64,000 bases of DNA from Strigops habroptila (Eukaryota > Chordata > Aves > Psittaciformes > Psittacidae), in assembly GCF_004027225.2 (NCBI RefSeq), contig NC_044277.2, positions 98,329,552 through 98,393,551 on the forward strand. Direction: 5' to 3'. Position 1 is the stretch's first letter; each line of letters starts with the position of its first letter. Shown piece by piece: positions 34,235-45,926 of this stretch. The position numbers and the translations under genes are program-made. The notes beneath the pieces are model-generated. The model made no database searches, was not told the origin of the DNA, and saw nothing but the letters and a program-made list of their open reading frames with translations.

Positions 34235-35880
34235 TTTTCTTTCTGAGACATTGAATCCACACTGAGTTCATGGTCCTGCACAGTTTCCGGCATCTCTTGG
34301 AAGACAGTTGTACTCTATCAGGGTCGCTGAATATATTAAAGTTTCTTGAATGTTCATCTGCTGCAACAGTAAGGCTTATATACACCATACAACATAGGGT
34401 TTGCCTTATATAGCTTGCTGAAAATGGGAATAAATAAATATTCTCAATATTTGGTAGCATTCGAGCTATTACAGGAACAAGTAACATGTATGGAAGGGAA
34501 CTGAAATGAGGTAATGTCACTTCAAATTAACCTGTAGCAAAGAGGTTGAAACACAAGACATTTCAGAAAGGAAAACACTCTTAGCTGAAGATTTCCACAG
34601 CAGGAGTTATAAATCATGGTAGTTACAGTGGTCACATTTGACAATGATTGGGAAACAAAGGTGAAATACAGAAGTGGGAGATACTGTAAGTAGAGCAGGT
34701 CAAAACTAGCTGTTTTCATTTCAAGACAAAATAAGAAATGATGAAAACAAACCAAATTTAGTTCAGTTGGAACAAAGATTAATTTATTTTAGTAATGAAG
34801 ATCCCGAAAATACTGTTTCACAGTGATTGGAAACATTTAGTGGAACTGAAATGAACACAAAGTTCACTTCAGAACTTGCCACAGATAAACTGAATGCTTT
34901 GCTTTTAGCTTCCTCACAGGAAGGTACAATTAATCCCATGTTTACCTGTACTGAATGAAGAGGTAAGGTGTCATTTTCAAGGTAAGTACAATAAACATTT
35001 ACTGCTGCAGCTTTTCATAACAGTAGTTGTGGTTGTCAACTGATTTAAAGAAGGGGTAAATATGCAACCATACATGGCCATCTTCATCTCATGATGCTGG
35101 GAATTGCACTTAGGATTCCTGTACTTATATCTATCTTTGCAGAAATATGGGTGTATGCATTGTCTATCATACATGCAGGGAGGCTGTTAATGTGTTGAAA
35201 CTTGTGTACACATAGACCAACCACATGCAACCAGTACCCATGGTCCTGCAGACTGGACATCCAGCCACTGTTTCTGAAAGTTCAGAAGCTATAAGCAAAT
35301 GCACTTTTCCAGAATGAGCAAATTGTGGCGTAGAGAAGTAGAATGAAAGTGGATCAAATCCCTTCAAACTACTCTCATTAACTAACAACTGAAAGTTGGA
35401 CCAGTTCTTCTGAAGACCCTCTCTTGGCATAATCTGACCTACAGAGGCATGGGCAACTCCAGGCACCTTAAAAAAGAATCTGACATATTAATTGCTACAG
35501 CACTTTATTTTATGTTTGTCTTTTCACAGATGAACCATGGTTCAGTTTTCTTTTGCAGCTAAAGTTTAACTATCCTTGCAGTAAAGCAGCTTTTTTTTTT
35601 TTTTTTTAATTAAATCTTGTTGGAATGGATTGGGGGTGGTGGAAATTAGTTTAAAAATTAATAGAGGTACTTTTTTTTTTTAAACTGAACTATAAATGCT
35701 ATTTTAATGGGAATCCAGTAAAGTGAAAACCTAGACAGGAATTCATCTAGAAGAATGAGAACCAGCCACAGGGTCACGAAATGGTCCATTCTCAGAATAA
35801 GTATGAAATATAATTCATATTTCCTGTGGGTGGTGGTTTCATAATGCATAAAGCTACCAACAGTTTTGCTCTTCCTCCAA
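34235..35880. other. Unique-looking noncoding sequence with T runs
   Basis: No exon or RNA gene is recognised. T17 (35591-35607) and T11 (35671-35681) runs are present. On the minus strand these are A runs, but no AATAAA at the usual spacing supports a retrocopy. Confidence 0.5.
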
Positions 35881-35941
35881 TTTCTCATTACTCACTATTA
35901 CATTTTAAAATGTAATAACTTTAAAATGTAATAATGAGAAA
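35881..35941. repeat. Nested inverted repeat with 22-bp perfect palindrome
   Basis: The stretch at 35896-35917 is a perfect 22-bp palindrome centred on TTTTAAAA. Its half ATTACATTTTAAA (35898-35910) also pairs exactly with TTTAAAATGTAAT (35920-35932). Outer arms TTTCTCATTA (35881-35890) and TAATGAGAAA (35932-35941) are exact reverse complements. The whole 61 bp can form alternative cruciforms. It could be a tiny MITE-like remnant or chance AT-rich structure. Confidence 0.92.
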
Positions 35942-38900
35942 AGAATCTTTCAAGCAGAACATTCCCAGTAACAAATCTGCCCTTTTCCTCTGCTCAGTTA
36001 TTTAAGCATGACTCCATCCCTTTACATATTCTGGTGGGGGTTTTAACTTGAGTTGTTTGGGTTTTTTGTATCATCTCTTAAGTCTTCATAAAGTAGACAC
36101 GTAACATAGGTCAGATAAATCACACCTAGAAGTGTGGGTTTCCCACCACTGGCAATATAAAGCTGTAAGAGCAAGCCTTGAATGTGGTGCATGAATCTGG
36201 AGCTGAATCCCAGCATCACTGTCTGAGATGAGATGTACTGAATCTCAGGTAACGATTTGGATAACATGGATGTCTATTTTGTCTTTGACCTGAAGCTGCA
36301 CTGATACAAGCTGCTTTTTGCTGTCTCGACCATACAGCCATATCAGATCTTCTTGCACCTCAAGCCCACCATTTAGATGAATCCCAGGTTCTCTTTCAGC
36401 ATACACAACAGCGTCTAATTAAACCACCAGGTTTGTCTTCCCTTTTGGGCATATTTCTAGACCTGGACAATACAGACAGGAGCTAAAGTAGAGACGCACT
36501 GGAAGAATCAACAGGGAACTGTAAGCAGGCTTCTATCAAGACTTTTGCATGCCTGGTAATATTTGAAATGCATAACAAAAGCGGTAGGAATAGGATGCAG
36601 CTGAGGCTACACTTATAGCACAAACTGCCTTTCAAGAGAGTCCTCTGTTATAGGCTGATTGGCATGTAGCATATGTGGGCAGGTACATGGATTTGTGTGC
36701 TCCTGCTTTCAATTCTATCAGAAGCATGGCCAAATTAGACACAAAGAAGACAGATCTTACAAGACAGTTATATGTCTAAGCCCCTAGAATTGAGAGGGTA
36801 ACCTTGTTATTTCAACGTCAGTTTGAAAGCTTCAAACACTTCAGAAAATGTTGACCTGTGCCTTTCTTCTGGCCATGTCTGTACAGGTAGATAAGGTTGA
36901 TAAAAGACAAAGGGAATTTGGTCAAGGACACAAAGAGTTCCAGAGGCACGACAGGGTTTTACATCTGGGTCTGCAGAGCTGGAGGCTGAACTCTTCTGTA
37001 TCTTCTTCTGCAAGGAGCAAGAATGTACTTAAAGATGCATAAATATGTGCTGTTCTTGAGTCGTGTTGGTAAAATAAGATGCAATGCAGCTGGCAGAGAT
37101 TGTCCAAAATCTAGTTTGTCTTATGACTACACACGAGATCTGTTTAACCATATCCAAATAACATGGATGTTATTTTTGATTTATAGATCTCCAGAAGTTG
37201 TATCCAAACAAAATAATGTCTGTCTCTCTCCCATGTGTCAGCCAAATGCTCTCAAGACCCTGTTTAAGATGTAGGAAGTTATTCATTGGTCACATTGTGA
37301 CTCAGTATCACCTAGAGTGGAACCAAACTGCTCCAGTCACTCAAAATTGCCTTCTGCCTTCTAGCCTAAGTTTATGCTGGGTCAATCTTTAACCTATTTT
37401 CCTGTGCCAGTAACGACTTTCAGCATAAATGAATAACTCCTTTCCTGGTGGGAGTTCCCCCATGTATTTATATTCCCACTCAATATTCACTTTGCTGGAC
37501 TAAGCATGATAATGTTGGCACACTGTTTGTTTTGCTCATGTCCTTGTCTCCTGGTTGCGCTCGCAGTTTGCGTGCTGGTTTGCTCTGGGGTGACTAACCA
37601 TTTTTCTGGCTGGGACGCTATATTCTAAGATTTAAGCCATGCCCCTTGGGATGGAAAGAACAGGGCATTCGTTAGTATGCACTCAAAGATAATATATTCA
37701 TAGCATTAATCACCCCTGACAAAACAGGCCATCCCTGCTCATGGCCATCCCAGGAGCTTTTTCATGTAGCTATTTTTATATCTTTTCATGTTTCTTGATC
37801 ATGGCATTGGTAGGACTGGGAAAGTACATAGGGCAGGAGGTTCATAACTAGAACTGTCCAAGCAGTTGTTTATCCAGATCTAGCTACAGAAACATTCTTA
37901 GTCAGTGCATGGAGAAGGTGCTTCTCAAAGGTATTCATCCTGTCCTAAAATAGGTTTTTAAGTCAACTCAGGTAAATTGCTTGGCAGAGACCTTTCTTTC
38001 TTCACCAGTGCTAAGGGGTGGCTACACACTTGAGACTACAGGTGGGACTAATGTAATCCAACTCCAGACATCTACAACATTACTCCACCTGAGCTAACGA
38101 CTGATGACTAAGGCTTTTTTATAGCCTGTGGGGAGAAATAGGAATTTGCAGGATTAGGAATAGGAATCTGTAGGATGTTCAGGAATCTGATCTATTTTTC
38201 ATATTTCTTCTGCATCTTTGAGAAGTCTATTTCTGTGTATGGACTATGAAAACTATAGGAAAACTGAATGGCTCAAGTGCAGCTATCGGTATAGATTACA
38301 TATCTATGTTAAAAAAAATAAAACCTGAAATCTTATCAAAAGCAAGCAAAATAGCTGCATCTGAGAGACAGAGCATGTTTCTCTGCGTTATTACAGCTGC
38401 CAAGTCTCTTGCAATCACAATGTGATTCCTTTTGCCTATGCTCTTGGAGCAGCTCTGCAGAACATCTCCTGCTGTTTATCTTGGGCTGCGCTCCACCAAC
38501 CAATCCTGACTGGCCCATGGCATTGCAGAGTTAGAGAGGCAATACCATGTCAGAGGGAGAAAAGAAATAACAGTTTCCTTTAGTAGGAATGCAGGTTGAA
38601 AGGGATCCCATGAAAAGATAACCTCCACAACTGCCCAGAGCTAAGAGCTATTTCTTACTGTATGAACAAAGGTGTCTTCATTCACCCAGCAAATATTCCT
38701 GGCAGATATGGGCCAATGCAAAGGTCTTAGACGGTAGGAAAAAGTATATTCTGCAAGGTTTGTTTGTGCCATCTCTTGGTGGGGGTCTATCACCCACCTA
38801 GCCTGGGAAAGCTACAGAAGATATGAAATTGTTTAACTGGATTGCTTTGTTTGTAGGACATATCAACTGAGATTCACCTTGCTTTATTTAATCTCAATTT

Positions 38901-41394
38901 AAGATTCTGCAGTCCAAATTACTCTTCTGTCTGTGTTTTCACTTTTCCTATCATACGTGGTCATTTCTCAAGCACTGTCTCACATCTTGACATTAATTGC
39001 CCAGCAGAACTATGTGGGGTTGCACAGTCTTGCTGCACCAAACTTGGGAAAACTTGGCTCAAAGAAAGACAGTCAAATCCCCCAAGACAGGAGGTACAAA
39101 GTGCACAGTTCCTGGTACTTGTAAGAATTTCAATAATTTGTTGAAGTCCTAGGGAAAAAACAGGACTCATATAATTTCTAATGCCAGCTACTGTGCATAT
39201 GCACAGAGAGGTCTATTTTGCTAAGGTAGATATGCAAGCATTAGACATTTAATTCTAAGTTCATCACCTTGGCTTCCTTCGTGATTAAAAGAGTGAAAAA
39301 GGCATCTTCAGAAGACAGTTAACTTGACCTATCTTAGATGGCTCTCTCAAGATGGGAAAAATTGCCTTTTAGACTTTTGACCTTAGGAGACATTAATCCT
39401 CCCTTAATTGTTTAATCTAAATGAAACATCTAGGCTCTCCTGATGGAACAGGGAGTATAGCATGAACCTCTGGAAGAAAGTTTATGCTATTTTCAGAGCG
39501 AGAGCTAAGGCAGGTGGGATAAAACATATGAAACTAATGGCTTCTTTTTCCACTGTTTTAGAAAAAGAACATTCGACAAGGTAGGGCAAACCTTGAACTT
39601 TTGTGTAGCTATGATTGGATGAAAGAATAGCTTCCCACCTTGCCTGTGGTCACTGGCTAGAAAATTATACAATCTCTCTCTGAATGATACATGATGGTAC
39701 ATGCCATTGAACTATTCCAGATGGTGTACGTGACAGTCCCTTAAAACAATGTGAGATAAACATACAACATCGACAGAGAGAAAACTGTTGTCCTTTGGCA
39801 CATCAGTTTTATTTTCTGTAGTCCTGGAGTACAAGAAACACCTTCTGTACTTTCTTCAGCAACATGGGCTGAAATGTTGTAAATAATTCCAGTCAGTCAG
39901 TCCCTCCTCCCTCTCAGAAAAGCTGAGATACTTTCTGGCTGTGAGTCAGTATTAACTGGTATATAAAATGTCCCAAGAGCCCTGAAGGCAGCTGCAACAT
40001 CACAACATGAGTCCTACAACTAGGTTCTCTCCCCTCCCATTGGGGTGGTTTGCTTGTATACGAACATACAAATGTACATTGGGAACAGCTCTTAGCCTGT
40101 GCTACTCTGCTAGTTTCGCATGGGCCAGGAACTGTTTACAAAAGGCAGTTTGGAAGCAGAAATCCCTATTTGGGAGAGTAACAGAGCTTAAGAATGTTCA
40201 CACAGAGACCGTAGTGCCACTTGGCCTCCGAGCACGGTCCATGCATATTTAACTTACTACCATAGACAAGCCAGAGAGTGCAGAGCTCTGCAGGAGCTGA
40301 GAGCCACTTCTCCACCCAGAGGCTGTTCACTGGTGGTATTTGGGCTTCTGTGGTTCCTGGAAAAAATGACTGTCCACGTTCTTCTTTTGTGCAAGGCAGT
40401 GACTTCTGATGATTCCTGCAGAGGTGCTCAGAAAGAAGTCATTGTCTAACAGAAAAATAAAAATGGTGGCAAGGTGCCCTTCCATACAAAAGAAAGCAAG
40501 AACTACTTTGGCTAACCAGTGAATACCACCCTGATTTCAGCAGTGACTGACAGCTGCAGCAGGCATGGGTTGCAACTGGAACAGGCTATCTATCTGAACT
40601 GTAAAGGCATGGATCAACCACATTCTTTAGCAGTGAAAGAAAAATGAGTGATGGGATGTTTCTGGGGGATAGGCCAGGATGTCAGACTGCTAGGGCCCCA
40701 CATGCAGTGGTAGCTTCCCACAGCAATTTTTGATACAAGGTTGTTTTCCGGTTGCTGACTAAAACTATTTTGTTTAGAGAACACTGACCTTCAGGCTGCA
40801 AACAGCTGGTGGCTTTGTGGCTTCCAGGAGGGAAAGGCTTGAGAGTCCATGGCCTTTTGGACTTACTAAAAAAGTCGTGATGGAAAAGAGGTATTGGAGG
40901 CAGGGAAATGTTTTCAGCATGCAGTCTCACGATGCAGGGATCTGCTGCTTACTGAATTAAAAAATGATCCCACCCTCTCTCTTCTTCTTAACGAAGTACT
41001 CTAATTCCTCTGCCTTGTACCTTCATGAGTCCACGCAGTGCTGTGTAGTGAGATAGACTGAGTTAGTTGGTTAGTTTTCAGCCAGAGCAATTCCCTGATC
41101 TGGCTCACTGTATTGTCATACTGGTGGCACAAGAAATGGGGAGAGGACTATTCCTTTTGGGAGCAGTGGGGAATTCAAATATTTGTCAGACTGCAATCTT
41201 AGAATAATGGAAATAAGTGACTTTCTGTTTACAACAATAGATGGAGGCCAAGAGCCAGGGCCAAAGGGTAAGAAAGATTGCTGCAAGACTGATTTAACGA
41301 CTGAAGGCAAAATGCAGCCAATGGACTCAGAGCGGAGAGATCTCCACAGAAAAGACAGGAGAAAAGTCTGCAGGATTTCAGATGTGTAGCTGAA
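35942..41394. other. Unique-looking noncoding sequence
   Basis: About 5.4 kb without a recognised exon, RNA gene or repeat family. Open frames are 83 codons or shorter and scattered on both strands. Confidence 0.5.
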
Positions 41395-41480
41395 TGGCAG
41401 AATGTTATGGAAAGCTACTTCATAGATGGGATTAAAAACGGATTAGAGAAATTTCTGGAACATAAATCTAGTGTCTTAGG
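41395..41480 (+). mobile_element. Possible ancient CR1-like fossil, plus orientation
   Basis: GGGATTAAAAACGGATTAGAG, followed by AAATTTCTGGAACATAAATC, resembles the 3' UTR start of older CR1-like elements (ttcaaaaagggattagacaaattcatggag.ata). The match is short and weak and could be coincidental. Confidence 0.3.
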
Positions 41481-43815
41481 CAGTCCTAAAGTCCTGACCT
41501 CCCCAAACATGTAGGATACAACCATGGGAAATGCAGATCTAGCCTTGTCTTGGTTCTTCTATGCTTTCCTCACAGCCCCCTGTCAGAGAAAGGATAATAA
41601 ACCCAGTCACTAGCCTTGACTGGATTTTCCTAATTTCAATTTGCAGACTTGTAACAAACAGTTGAATAGAAGAACAAACATGTTTTGCCTGGTGCACTCT
41701 AATAGTCACAGTCTGGCACTTGCACTTCAAAACACAGGGTTTGTGCCAATGGGATCACTTTGCAGACATATTGAGGGTCTTTCAAGTCACAGCTTGCTTG
41801 CACACCCCTTCCCCCCCTTGCCCCATCTCTCTGAAGAATGAATGCTAACCCATTTATTCACATGTCAAAACAAAAACCGGTCTGTTTTCAAACAGGTCAT
41901 ATTTACTGCACTTGATGTGATGAACAGTATAATGGGTACACAGGCATTTAGGCTACATAAAACTTATCAATGAGTCCCTTCTTGAATATGAAGATTTCTG
42001 AGCTTTTTCAATACGCAAAACCAAAAAATCTCCAAGGAACGGAGAAGAAACCAACACTGAGGAAGAGATGTTTTTTTCTGCATCACTCAGTATCTTCAAC
42101 CTGTATTTTCTATCTGCAAGTCATATAATAGTTTCATATGGTAGACATTGCATTGATTTCTCTTTGCACTGAATGTCTTCAAAAGACAAACTATTAGAAG
42201 TTTGCTTGTTCTGATGATTCCTGAGAATTTGAGTTTGCTCAAATTTGAGTTTGAGCAAAACTCAATTGCTCAAACTTTGAGTTTGAGTTTGCTTGACTCA
42301 AACTCACACTCAAAGTTTGCTTCCTTTTTGGGCCCTTAAAAAAATGTTACTATGGTGGGAGACTCATTTAAGGTTAACCTGAGGGCAAGCTGTATCTTGC
42401 TGAATCTGAAATTGTAGACACGCCTAGCTTAAACCAAGACACATTGTCGAGTTCGTTCTTGCTTCCTGTGGATAGTGGGAGCAGAGGTTATGGGAGTGAG
42501 GGAAGAAAGTTGTGTAAAAAGTCAGCATATGTTAGTTCTTGTTTGTGCTCATAATGGTGTAAAAACCAGGAAGATAGTTGGTCCTGTGGGTTTACCAACT
42601 CCATCATACTTACTCATCCTCAACAGTTTGGTAGAAAAAGTCCCTGCAGCTTCACACCTTCAACTGCAGTCCAAAGAGCTTACCTTTTTTAACTTTGTTA
42701 AAATTCAAATGCCCATTCGCATTTTTCTTTTTTTGAAAGAAAAACTCTGCTTCAACAAAACATTCCCCTGATTTCACATCAGTGCTTAAATATCACCAGC
42801 TTCTGTTGGAGCTCTGCATGAATCTGTTTATTGAATCAGTTCTTAGGTTGTGTTCTCTGAAAAAATGAAGATAGAGATGAACAATTCTTCACATACTCCA
42901 AATGGCATGAATTCAGCCTGTTCTGGGTTGCAATAAGCATGGGTGCCAGGCATCACTTCTATGAATTTACAGGCTCTGGTGCAAATCACACAGTCAAAGT
43001 GCTTAAGTCTATTTTCTTAACATATCTTTGCCTTCAGTTGCTCTATAGCTCAAGCTGCAGAAGGTCCTGTTTGCAGGACTGAACTTAACACCTTAAGTTC
43101 AGTCTTGGATGGTAGTTGTTGTTCTATGGATGTGGTCATGGTTCACTACACAGCTATGCCTTAGCCATGATAAAGGATAAAGCTTGGCAAAGGGTCAGGC
43201 TGTGGGATAAATACATCCAAATAGCTCAGCAATCCGACTGACCAGAGGATTCTCTTTGTCCCAGTCATTTAATGCCACCAAAGAGTTATTCCAGGAGTTC
43301 AGGAAGGAAAACACTCCTCTGTTTCTGCTAGCTGCCATGAATATGGCTCCTACCCACACCACAGCCTCCCCCACTGGCAGGACAAATAAAGTCATGTTTT
43401 CTTAGCTCCAGCCTCCTCACTCCCTGGGAGGATCCCTGTGATTTTAAGGTGATTTGCAACAACTTTCATTTTTCATGTTCTGACAGCAACGTTAAATAGC
43501 ATGTTTTTTTAAAGCATGACAGATGTTTGTAGGAGTATTGTATCTCTGGAAATCTCTGATCAACTTGGACTCATCTTTCCCATCCTGAACTCTCTTTGGA
43601 GTTTTTTCTTATCTGATGCATTCAAAGATAGGAAGGAAAAAAAGATTTTGTTTTAACATATGAACAGGGAGTGTTTGATGCAGTAAGACTCTTTTCAGTG
43701 AGAAAGGAATAACCAAGACCATGAAGCTGCAGAGGCATGCCCACAGGATCACAAGACATAAAGTTAGCACTTCATGAGAGATTACCATCATCCTTTGAGA
43801 TTTTTTAACAGATCA
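41481..43815. other. Unique-looking noncoding sequence
   Basis: About 2.3 kb without a recognised gene or transposon, apart from the hairpin cluster listed at 42227. Frames are 98 codons or shorter. Confidence 0.5.
42227..42320. repeat. Cluster of GAGTTTG/CAAACTC direct and inverted repeats
   Basis: The roughly 94-bp region is built almost wholly from GAGTTTG, TTTGAG and their complements. TTTGCTCAAA (42234-42243) pairs with TTTGAGCAAA (42250-42259) over a 6-nt loop, and the flanking GAG/CTC extends the stem with a one-base bulge. TGAGTTTGAGT (42278-42288) pairs with ACTCAAACTCA (42296-42306) over a 7-nt loop. CTTTGAGT (42275) can also pair with ACTCAAAG (42308). Two adjacent stem-loops or one larger cruciform are possible. 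Confidence 0.9.
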
Positions 43816-43978
43816 TGCCCCATCCCTGGCAGTGTTCAACGCCAGCTTGGATGGGGCTTTGAGCTACCTGGTCTAGTGGAAGGTGTCCCTGCCCCTGGCT
43901 GGAGGGTTGGAACTACATGATCTTTAAGGTTCCTTCCACCCCAAACCATTCTAGGATTCTATGATACGATTCTACAAT
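43816..43978 (+). mobile_element. CR1 LINE 3'-end fragment, plus orientation
   Basis: ATGCCCCATCCCTGGCAGTG, the end of ORF2, is followed by TGGTCTAGTGGAAGGTGTCC, GAGGGTTGGAACTACATGATC, TTCTAGGATTCTATGATACG and ATTCT. It is about 160 bp and matches the 26.4-26.6 kb copy block by block. It is 5'-truncated at about 43816. Confidence 0.93.
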
Positions 43979-45902
43979 CATGTGCACTAATGTGTGGTCC
44001 TAGCCCAATGTAAATGCACTTTGATTCACTAATAGATAGCCATGAAAGTTGGTAACACCTGAACACATTCCATTGTTGATGATGCTCAGGGTTCACATTA
44101 GTGCTCAACCTGAACAAAGACAAAGCATTTTTTGATGATTAGAAGAACAATAATCACATTTTTGATGCCAGTGTTAAATTTGGGGTAGAGGTAAAGAAAG
44201 CAGAATTAAGAAATTAGGTACAGTGTGTGGCTAAAGAAAATACACGAAAGCAAGCTTTGCTTCACTAAGAAATATTGTAGGGACAACTGTCTCTTGCAAC
44301 AGGTTAAGAATTTATAATTCTGCAGCGCTTTGTTCTGGAATCAAACAGCCAAAAGCCCACATATGTTCTTCTGCCTCATGGCTCTTCCCAGAAGGAGAGT
44401 TTCTCCTTTCTGTTGACTCTACTTTTTTGGAGATATGTTGTCCATGGGGCAGATTGTCACAGAATTAGGAGGAATTTAGATCACTGGCTTTCCTAGCCTA
44501 CTAATTCAGTCCAATATATTAAAACATCTTATGCAGAAAATTGAAACTTGAAATCACTTAGAACGAGCAAGCTCTTGAAAACATTGGCTGCAACATCACC
44601 TTTCCTTGTATTTTTACACTCACTGTTTACTGCCTGAACTCACACTGCTCGAAGAGTAATGCAAGTAGACAGTAACAGACTTCTCCACATCCTTCCAGGC
44701 TTGCCAGGCTCTACACGAAGACCTGGCCAAGGAAGTATAAACATTCACTCAACGAGTGCATTAGAGCGCTGTGGCTTGTTTTGATCCATTCTGCTTCTCA
44801 GTACTAATGGTAACTGCAGTGGAGATGGTCCCTGAGTGCCAACTGGAACACCAGCCTCCCACAGAGGTTTTGCATGGTTGGTATGCTATGCCTACACACA
44901 TACACTTTCTAGAGTTTGCTGATACAGAATCATATCTGGGTGACTCTATTGACATTTGTCTCCCTGCAACATTTAATGGAAAGCTAATATGGATACAGCT
45001 CCTTTAGCTACAAGGATTATTTTTTTCTGCTGAGCTTTGCCCTTTTCAGAAACACATTCTGATTTTTGATTGCTGCAGCACCACTCTAGCTAGATTCTCT
45101 TTTATGTGCACCTTTTAATATTTTTGTCTCAGAAATCAACCTCTGTGCTTATTTCTACACTCTTCTGTTCCTCATCCAATGTGCAAATTCATTGCAATTT
45201 AAAAGTGCTGTTGTTTGTGAAATGGTTTTCATTTTCAGACAGCACATCTGCAGAACTGAAATATGAGTTGTGCTCCATTCCTGCTTTTCGCTGTGTGGAA
45301 AGAAAAGGGAATATTTGGTACAAACCCCAACACTTTCTTGAAGACAAAAGAATGTTTGTGATGGAAGTGTAAATATTATGTCAGATAAAACTGGTCTGGA
45401 GGAAAAAAGGGAGACAGAGAAACCAGTTGGTGCTGAGGGATGAAGAAAGAAAGGATGGTCCAGCTGGTGAGTTATTACTCTGGGACTCTCAAAACTGTCA
45501 GACTCCTGCAAATGAAGGCATTAATGTGTTTTAAGATACTCTCCTCTGCTGGGTCAGCACAACTCTTTGCATGTACTCCCTTGGTCTAGTCACTGGAAGT
45601 GCAAGTAGTTACTTTAAATCCCTTGATATTGTAATCTTACTTCTTCAGGTGGTCATTCATCTTCTTTCGAGTCCCACACTCAGATTTTATAGGCTGCCCT
45701 CAATGTGTGACTAGCTCCCCGTTCTCAGTTTATAAAGCAGTTTTTATCACGGTAGACTGCAAACTGCCCAGGTTTAAAATTGATGGAACCACTAGATCAA
45801 TAATCCTAACCCTGCTTCAACACAGGGCAGAGTTTCTCCTGATGAGTCCTGCACTGAGTCTAGTAACAACCTTGTGAATGTTGTGCAGAACAGCATCTCA
45901 AC

Positions 45903-45926
45903 TGATCTTTCTCAATTGAAAGATCA
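45903..45926. repeat. Small perfect hairpin
   Basis: TGATCTTTC (45903-45911) and GAAAGATCA (45918-45926) are exact reverse complements around a 6-nt loop. A further partial copy (ATTATCTTTCTGAT) follows at about 45937. It is too short to be a microRNA precursor. Confidence 0.8.

Noticed and set aside
35591..35681. Minus-strand poly-A runs as retrocopy tails
   Set aside because: No AATAAA or ATTAAA lies at the usual distance on the minus strand, and there is no parent-like sequence.
44455..44520. Possible minus-strand CR1 tail (TCACAGAATTAGGAGG, then ATTCAGTCCAAT)
   Set aside because: Only scattered words match. The order and spacing are not good enough to call.
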